This document shows positions 45,801 through 54,800 of a stretch of DNA of 64,000 bases, piece by piece. Both the position numbers and the translations under genes were made by a program. Source of the DNA: Rudanella paleaurantiibacter (GTDB lineage: Bacteria; Bacteroidota; Bacteroidia; Cytophagales; Spirosomataceae). The DNA is taken from the NCBI RefSeq assembly GCF_009184635.1, contig NZ_WELI01000003.1, positions 496,001 through 560,000 on the forward strand, read 5' to 3'. Numbering within the stretch: position 1 is the stretch's first letter; each line of letters starts with the position of its first letter. The notes under the pieces are model-generated. The model ran no database searches. It was not told the origin of the DNA and saw only the letters and a program-made list of their open reading frames with translations.

Positions 45801-48800
45801 GTGTGACCCCTTCCAGCCCCACGCTCTGCGCCGGGCAATCGCAAAACCTGACCGTGAGTGGCTGCACCAACGGAGCCATCAGCTGGTCGAATGGGCAAAG
45901 CGGAGCCACTATTCTGGTCAACCCCAGTACCACAACTACTTATACCGCCACCTGCACACCCACCAGCACCAGTCTTTGCAGCAGTACGGTGGCCGTGACG
46001 GTTACGGTGAATCCGTTGCCCACAGCCACACTGACATCGGCTACCATCTGCGCCGGGCAAACAACATCGTTGACGGCAACGGGCGGAACCCTGTACAACT
46101 TCGGGACCGGCAGTAGCACCAACAATACGCTGACCGTAAGTCAGGCTACGGCTGGCTCGTATCCTTACTCAGTCACGGTGAGCAGTGCCACGGGCTGCAC
46201 GGCAGTAGCCAATGCCACCCTAACGGTAAATGCACTACCTACGCCCACGCTCACGCCATCGAGCTCGTCGGTCTGCCTCGGTGGGTCGGTGACCCTCAAT
46301 GCCACGGGTGGTACCTTGTACAACTTCGGCACGGGAGCCACCGCCAACAGCACGTTGGCCGTTACACCAGGTAGCGTAGGCACCATCCCCTACTCGGTCA
46401 CGGTAACCAACGCATCGGGCTGTACGGCCGTGGCCAATACAACGGTGACGGTTAACGCCCTACCCACGGCCACCCTGACGCCATCCAGCGCCCAAATCTG
46501 TTTGGGTAACTCAGCTACGTTGACAGCCACGGGCGGTACCCTATACAACTTTGGTTCGGGCGCCACCGCAACAAATACACTGGTGGTTAGCCCCGGAACT
46601 ACGGGCCTATTTGCTTACTCTGTCACGGTAACTAACGCACAGGGTTGCACGGCCTTGGCTACCACCACGGTTACGGTCAATGCCCTGCCCACGGCCACAC
46701 TCACCCTGTCGAGCGCAAGCATCTGCGTCGGGCAGTCGGCTACGCTGACGGCCACGGGCGGCACCCTCTACAACTTCGGAACGGGCGCAACAACCGGTAA
46801 CACACTGATCGTGTCTCCGGCTACGGCGGGTAGCTATTCGTATTCGGTGGTGGTGACCAATGGGGCGGGCTGTACGGCTCTGGCTGCTACTACGCTCACG
46901 GTAAACCCCGTACCTACACCCACGTTGACCCCATCCAGCACGTCGATCTGCCTCGGCGAATCGGTAACCTTGACCGCAACGGGTGGTACCGGGTACAACT
47001 TTGGTTCGGGTACCACAGCGAGCAACACCTTTGTGGCGACGCCGGGTAGCGTCGGCACCTTCCCGTACTCGGTCACCGTGACCAACGCACAGGGTTGTTC
47101 GGCCGTAGCCACCACCAATGTTACCGTCAACGCGCTACCCACGGCCACGCTCACGCCATCCAGCGCCCAAATCTGTCTGGGCAGTTCGGCTACGCTGACG
47201 GCCGGGGGCGATACGCTTTACAACTTTGGTTCGGGCGCTACCGCGACGAATACGCTGGTGATCAGCCCGGCCACTACGGGCACGTTTGCCTACTCGGTTA
47301 CGGTGACTAACGCACAGGGTTGCACGGCCGTAGCTACCACAACGGTTACGGTGAATGCGTCGATCAACGCCGGGCTGACAGCTTCGAGCGCGAGCATCTG
47401 CGCGGGTGCGTCGGTCACGCTGACGGCATCGGGCGGTACCGAATACAGCTTTATTGGTGCGTTTGGCGCCGATCCCAACCGGGTAGTGTCGCCCAGCACC
47501 ACCACAACCTACTCCGTGACGGTACGCAACGGGGCTACCAGCTGCACCGCTGTAGCCGCGACCACCGTCACGGTGAATCCGGTACCCACGCCCACCCTGA
47601 CGGCATCAGCGTCGGCTATCTGCGCGGGAGGCTCAGCAACCCTCACGGCCGGAGGAGCAGGCACGGGCGGCACCTACACGTTTAGCGGCCCCGGCCTGAC
47701 GGCCACTGGCAATACCGCCGTAGTGCCAACCAGTACCCCCGGCACCTATGCCTACTCGGTAGTGGTCACCAACAGCGCGGGCTGTACCGCCCTGACTACA
47801 ACAACGCTCACGGTAAACCCGCAACCCACCGCGACCCTGACGCCCTCGTCACAAACCATCTGTCCGGGCAGCTCGGCAACCCTCACAGCAGGCGGAGGAG
47901 TCAACTACAACTTCAGTGGCTCTGGTCTGACTATTTTTGGCAATGAAGCCGTTGCTACACTCAGTACGGCAGGCACGTACGCATATTCGGTGGTAGCTAC
48001 CAATGGCCTTGGCTGTACGGCCGTTGCCAACGCCACCGTCACGGTAAGCCCGGCCGTAGTGGTGACGCTCATTCCCAGTAGCCCTGACAAATGCTCAGGC
48101 CCCACATCAGTCACCTTGACAGCCAACGCGCCCGGTGCGACTTCGTACGAACTAAGCGACGGACAGGTGTCCACAACGGGTCAGTTTGAAGTAAGCCCCC
48201 TCCAGACGACCGTTTACACCGTGACGGCCACCAACGGCACAACGGGTTGCTTCGGCATTGCCGGGACTATCGTTACCGTGAACCCCACCCCGGTGGTCAG
48301 CATCACCCCATCGAGCGTAGCCATTTGCCAGAACGGCAGCACAACCCTCACGGCCCTGAGCTGCACCGGTACCCTGCTATGGTCGACGGGTTCAACCGCC
48401 AGCTCGATTCTGGTGCAGGCTCCGGCGAGCGTATCCGCTCTGTTGGTTCAGTCATACACCGTAACCTGCACCGCATCGACGGGTTGCGCGGCCTCGGCAT
48501 CAGCAGTCGTCACCATTTCGCCACCCGACGCCATCACGGCCGTTAGCAACTCGCCTGTTTGCGCGGGGCAAACGATTGAGCTACGCGCTACGGCCGGGGG
48601 TAGTCAGTATATCTGGAGCGGGCCGAACAACTTTACGGCCAACACCGCCACTGTGACTATCCCGAACGCAACGGCCGCCAACGCGGGCCTATACAGCGTG
48701 ACGCTTACGGGCGGCACCTGCGACGGAGTAGCGAGTGTGAGCGTAGCGGTGAATGCGTTGCCCATAGCCACCCTCTCGTCGGCCACGATATGCCCCGACG

Positions 48801-51800
48801 GTGCGGCTACCCTCACGGCCACCGGCGGCACCTTTTACCTTTTCTCGAACGGTGCCGAGACCACAGGCAACACACTCACTGTCAGCCCTAATACAACAAC
48901 TACCTACTCGGTTACAGCAACCAATGCGGCTGGTTGTACTGCTCTGGCGACGGGCACCGTAACAGTAAATCAGGCCCCAACAGCCACCTTGAGCGCACCC
49001 ACGGTTTGCGTAGGAGGGTCGGCCACGTTGATTGCCACGGGCGGTACGCTGTACAACTTCGGTTCGGGCGCTACAGCCTCAAACAGCCTGATTGTGCCGA
49101 CTCCAACGGCTGGTACGTTCCCCTATTCGGTCACGGTCACGAACGCACAGGGTTGCACGGCCGTAGCCACCGATATTCTGACGGTCAATGTGTTACCAGT
49201 TGCCAATCTGCTCGCATCACCCGCCACCCTCTGCCTCGGCGAATCGGCAACGCTGACCGCCAGCGGAGGCTCAGGCACCTTGCCTTACAACTTTGGGGGC
49301 GGCACCACTGCGAGCAATACAACCGTAGTAACCCCGACCACCACGGGCCTATTTACCTACTCGGTCACGGTGACCAACGCACTGGGCTGTTCGGCCGTTG
49401 CCAACACCACGGTTACAGTCAACGCCCCACCTACGGCAACACTCACCCTATCGAGTGGAAGCATCTGCGTCGGGCAGTCGGTTACGCTGACGGCCACGGG
49501 GGGTACGTTGTATAACTTCGGTGGAGGGCTCACAACGGGCAACACACTGGTAGCCAGCCCAGCCACGGCGGGCAGTTATTCGTACTCGGTGGTCGTAAGC
49601 AATGCATCGGGTTGTACAGCCCTGGCTACTGCTACGCTGACCGTCAATCCGGTACCTTCGCCAACGCTTACTGCATCGAGCACGGGCATCTGCCTCGGCG
49701 AGTCGGTGACCTTAACGGCAACAGGCGGTACCGGGTACAACTTTGGCACGGGGCTTACGGCGAGCAACACGCTTGTAGTGACGCCAGGCAGTGTAGGCTC
49801 ATTCCCCTATTCGGTCACAGTGGTGAATGCCCAGGGTTGTGCGGCCGTAGCTACTGCCAATGTTACAGTTAATGCGCTTCCTGTAGTCACGCTGACGCCC
49901 TCCAGCGCGTCGATCTGCTCCGGTGGGTCGGTGACTCTGACCGCCACAGGTGGTACCGGGTACAACTTCGGTACGGGCATTACAGTAAGCAACACGTTCG
50001 TTGTGACACCGGGCAGCGCGGGCTCATTCCCCTACTCGGTCACGGTGACCAATGCCTCAGGCTGTTCGGCCGTAGCGACCACCACGGTTACGGTCAATGC
50101 GTCGATCATCGCCGGGCTGACCCTATCGAACGCGCGCATCTGTATCGGCGAATCGGCCACGTTGACGGCCACAGGCGGCACCCTGTTCAATTTCGGCGGG
50201 GGTAACCAAACGGCCAATTTCCTCATCGAAACACCCTCCGCACCGGGCACCTATCCGTACTCTGTCACGGTGAGCAATGGGACTACCGGATGCAGCAGCA
50301 CGGCATCGGCCCTTCTGACGGTTAACCCCTTACCCGTAGCAACACTATCGTCGCTGACGGTTTGCCAGGGCGCACCCGCAACGCTCACGGCCACCGGAGG
50401 CAGCACCTACGCGTTTGCCGGGCCGGGCGTTACGGCAGGCACTACATCCGCCAACACCCTCAGCGTGCCCACCACCAACGCGGGCAGCTTTGTGTACTCC
50501 GTGACCGTGACCGACGGCAGCACCGGGTGCAGCAGCGTGACTACAGCAACCCTCACGGTAAACCCAGCCGTTACGGCTACGCTATCGTCGGTTTCGATCT
50601 GCGAAGGGCAACCCGCCTTACTGACGGCTACCGGCGCGGGCATTGGCGGCACCTACGCCTTCAGCGGGCCGGGCGTTACGACTACGGGCAGCACCACGGC
50701 CAACACCCTTACGGTACAGTTACCGGCCGGGTCGGGCACGTTCCTGTACTCCGTAACCGCCACCAACAGCTTCAACTGTTCGGCGGTAGCCACCGGTACT
50801 ATTGTTGAGCAATTAGCCCCGCTCGCTACTCTATCGTCGGCCACGGTCTGCGTGGGTGAGTCGGCCCAACTGATTGCAGCGGGCGGCAGTAGCTACGCGT
50901 TTAGCGGCCCGAACATTACGGGTGTCGATACAAACACGCTCACCGTAGCAACTCCCACGGCTGGCACGTTCCCCTATTCCGTCACGGTACTCAACGGGGC
51001 CGGTTGTGAGGCCATTGCCAACGGGATACTCACCGTAAATAATCTGCCGATGGTCGGCCTGGTATCGTTGACGGTCTGCCTCAACCAACCGGCTACCCTC
51101 ACAGTAACGGGTGGCACACCGGGCAGCACTTATGCGTTTGCCGGGCCGGGCGTTACAACAGGCACTACGTCGGCCAACACCCTCAGCGTGCCCACCACCA
51201 ACGCGGGCAGCTTTGTGTACTCCGTAACGGTGACCGACGGTAACACCGGATGCAGCAGCGTGACCACGGCAACCCTCACGGTCAACCCCGCTGTGGTGGC
51301 CACGCTATCGTCCGTCTCGATCTGCGACGGTGCCCCCGTGAGCCTGACTGCTACCGGCGGGACTCTGTACCAGTTCAGCGGCCCCGGCCTGACAATCACC
51401 GGCAGCACAACGGCCAACGTAGTGGCGGTCAATATACCCGCCGGTAGCGGCACATTCCCATACTCGGTGACGGTGACTGACGCCAACGGTTGCTCGGCCG
51501 TAGCCACCGCAACGATTGTTGAACGGGCGGCACCAACCCCGGCGCTCTCATCGCTCGTGGTCTGTCTGGATGAACCAACCACTCTCACGGCAATGGGCGC
51601 GGGTCCTGGAAGTACGTATCTCTTCGGCGGGCCGGGCATCACAGGCGCATTGAGCCAAACAGCCAACACCCTTGCCGTAGCCACCAACCTGCCGGGCACG
51701 TATCCGTACTCAGTAACGGTGACCGACGCCAACGGGTGTACGGCCATTAGCAACGCAACCGTCACGGTAAACCCAGCCGTTACGGCTACGGTCAATTCAG

Positions 51801-54800
51801 CTAATGTTTGCTTTGGGCAGTCGGTTACGCTGACGGCCACCGGCGGCACCTCGTACGTCTTTAGCGGTTCGGGCATTGTAAGGACCTCGGGCAATACCGC
51901 TGTGGTGGCGGCCACGGTGCCGGGCACATACCTGTACGACGTTCGGGTAACCGATGCCAACGGCTGCACAGCTATCACCACAGCCACGGTCACATTCTAC
52001 CCACCCGTAACGGCCACGCTCTCGTCGGCCTCCATCTGCGAGGGCACCTCGGCCACGCTCACAGCCTCGAACAGTGGCGGAGAAAGCTACCTCCTGAGCG
52101 GCCCCGGTATCACGAACCCCACCTCAACCACCGACAACGTATTTGTGGTGACGCCCGTTGGGACCGGTGAGTTTTTGTACACCATTCGGGTTACCGACGC
52201 CGTTGGGTGTACGGCTACCGCACAGGGTCGGGTGTTCAAATACAGCAGCCCGCAGGTTAGCCTGTCGTCGGCTTCGATTTGTGCAGGCACCTCGGCTACC
52301 CTCGTAGCCACCGGAGCACCGGCCAACGCGCTCTATAGCTTCAGCGGAACCGACATCCTGACGGTTGCCAATAACCAGATTGTGGTAGAACCACCCGTAG
52401 CCGGTACGTATCCGTACTCGGTGACGGTGACCGACGCCAACGGGTGCTCAGCCGTGTCCAACGCCGTACTGACGGTGCAGGGCCTGCCCTCGGTCGCTAT
52501 CACAACGCTCACCTGCAACGGCCTCTCCACCTACACCGTGAACTTTACGGCAACAGCCGGGGCGTTAGTCATGGCCAATGTCGGCACGGTGACGGGGAAC
52601 CAGGTTACGGGGATTCCGAGCGGTCAGACAGTCTTGCTCACGGCCACGCTGAACAGCTGCACAGCAACGGCATCGGCCACGCTCGACTGTCGCGTTAATG
52701 CTGCCTCGCTCGGCGACTTTGTTTGGGAAGATCTCAATGCCAATGGCGTGCAGGATGCGGGCGAGCCACCCATCAGTGGCGTTACCGTGACCCTCTACAC
52801 CAACGGCAGCGCGGTGGCTACCACGCAGACAAACGCCAACGGGCTGTACAGCTTTACGGGCCTCACACCGGGTATCGGCTACGTAGTTGAGTTTGGCGCA
52901 CCAGCGGGCTTTACCGCTACCGTGGCCAATGCCGGCAGCGATACGGGCCGCGACAGCAACGCCGACCCTCTCACGGGCCGGACAGCAAGCGTAACCTTGG
53001 CCCCCGGTGAGGTGAACCCCACAATCGACGCGGGTTTCTACCGGCCCGCCAGCCTCGGCGATTATGTCTTTGCGGACAACGATCAGAACGGAACCCCGTC
53101 GCCGGGCGATCTGCCTCTGAGCGGTGTGACCGTTACCCTAATCAACAACGGCACCGTGGTGGCCAGCACCGTTACGAACCCCGACGGCACCTACAGCTTT
53201 ACGGGTCTGACACCGGGCGTACCCTACTCGGTAAGCTTTACGGCTCCCAACGGCTTTACGGCTACTACCTACCCCACGGGCATTACGAATCCAGTCACGC
53301 TGACCTCCGGCGAAAACAACGCCACGATTGATGCGGGCTTCTTCAGCCCGGCCTCGCTGGGTAACTTCGTCTGGAGTGATACCAATCGGGATGGTGTGCA
53401 GGATACAAACGAGCCGGGCATTCCGAACGTGACCGTAACCCTCGTCCGTAATGGGACCGCTGTAGCCACCACCACGACCGACGACAACGGTTTCTACAAC
53501 TTCACGGGGCTGATACCGGGGGTGCCGTACTCGGTGAGCTTTGCCGCACCGGCCAACTTCTCGGCATCGCCCGCCAATCAGGGGGGCGACGACACGACGG
53601 ATAGCGACGTCATCAACGGAATTACCAGCTCACTGACGCTCAGCCCCGGCGAAAACAACCCGACGCTGGACGCCGGATTCTACCCGCTACGTTTCGACCT
53701 GGCGCTGAACAAAGCCGTGGTAAGTGCGCCCACCCCGCTGTTGCCGGGTAGCCTGATCACGTACCGAATCACGCTCACGAACGAAGGCGAACTGACGGCC
53801 TTCAACACGCTTATTACCGACACCCCACCCGCCGAACTGAGCTTCTCGGCGGCCAACTCGCCCGATTTCACCAGTACGGGCGGGGTAGCATCGGCTACGG
53901 TGGCGGCCCTGGCTCCGGGTCAAAGCGTCACGCTGACGGTAGCCTACACCCTGGCTACGGGCACGTCGACAGCCCTGACTAATCAGGCAGAGATCACCTC
54001 TACCAGTAACGACGATGTGGACTCAACACCGGGCAACCGGGCCGTTGCTCCCGACGAAGACGATACGGCCATCGCCACCATTCAGCCAGTGCAGTTTGCC
54101 GCCCTGGGTAATTTTGTGTGGGAAGACCTGAACGCCAACGGACAGCAGGATTCGGGCGAGCCGGGCATTTCGAACGTAACAGTGAGCCTACTCCAGAACG
54201 GCGTGGTGCTGACCACCACAACCACCAACGCGGGGGGCTTGTACAGCTTCACGGGCCTGACACCGGGCGTAGCCTATCAGGTACGGTTCGATGCACCCGT
54301 TGGCTTCACCAGCACGGTTGCCAACACCGGTAATGACGTAACCGACTCAGACCCCGACCCAATCACGGGCCTGAGTCAACCGGTAACCATGACGGGTGGC
54401 GAAACAAACAACACCCTGGATGCGGGCTTCTACCGGCCAGCCAGCCTCGGCGATCAGGTGTTTGTTGACCTGAACGAGAATGGTACGCAGGATACCGGTG
54501 AGCCGGCCCTCGCGGGTGTCACGGTGACGCTCGTCAGCAACGGCACCGTGGTGTCCAGTACGGTTACGAACCCCGACGGCACCTACAGCTTTACGGGTCT
54601 GACGCCCGGCGTACCCTACTCGGTGAGCTTCACGGCCCCCAACGGCTTCACGGCCACTACCTACCCCACGGGCATTTCGGGGTCGGTGACACTCGCATCG
54701 GGTGAGTCGAATAATACGCTCGATGCCGGGTTCAACAGCATCCCGGTGTACGATCTGAATCTGACGAAAACTATAGTGAGCACAGGGCCGTACTTCCCCG

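Noticed and set aside
45790-52500. Regularly repeated DNA as a possible CRISPR or satellite array
   Set aside because: The periodic unit is in frame, codes for Ig-like domains with conserved Cys pairs, and there are no short identical repeats with unique spacers.
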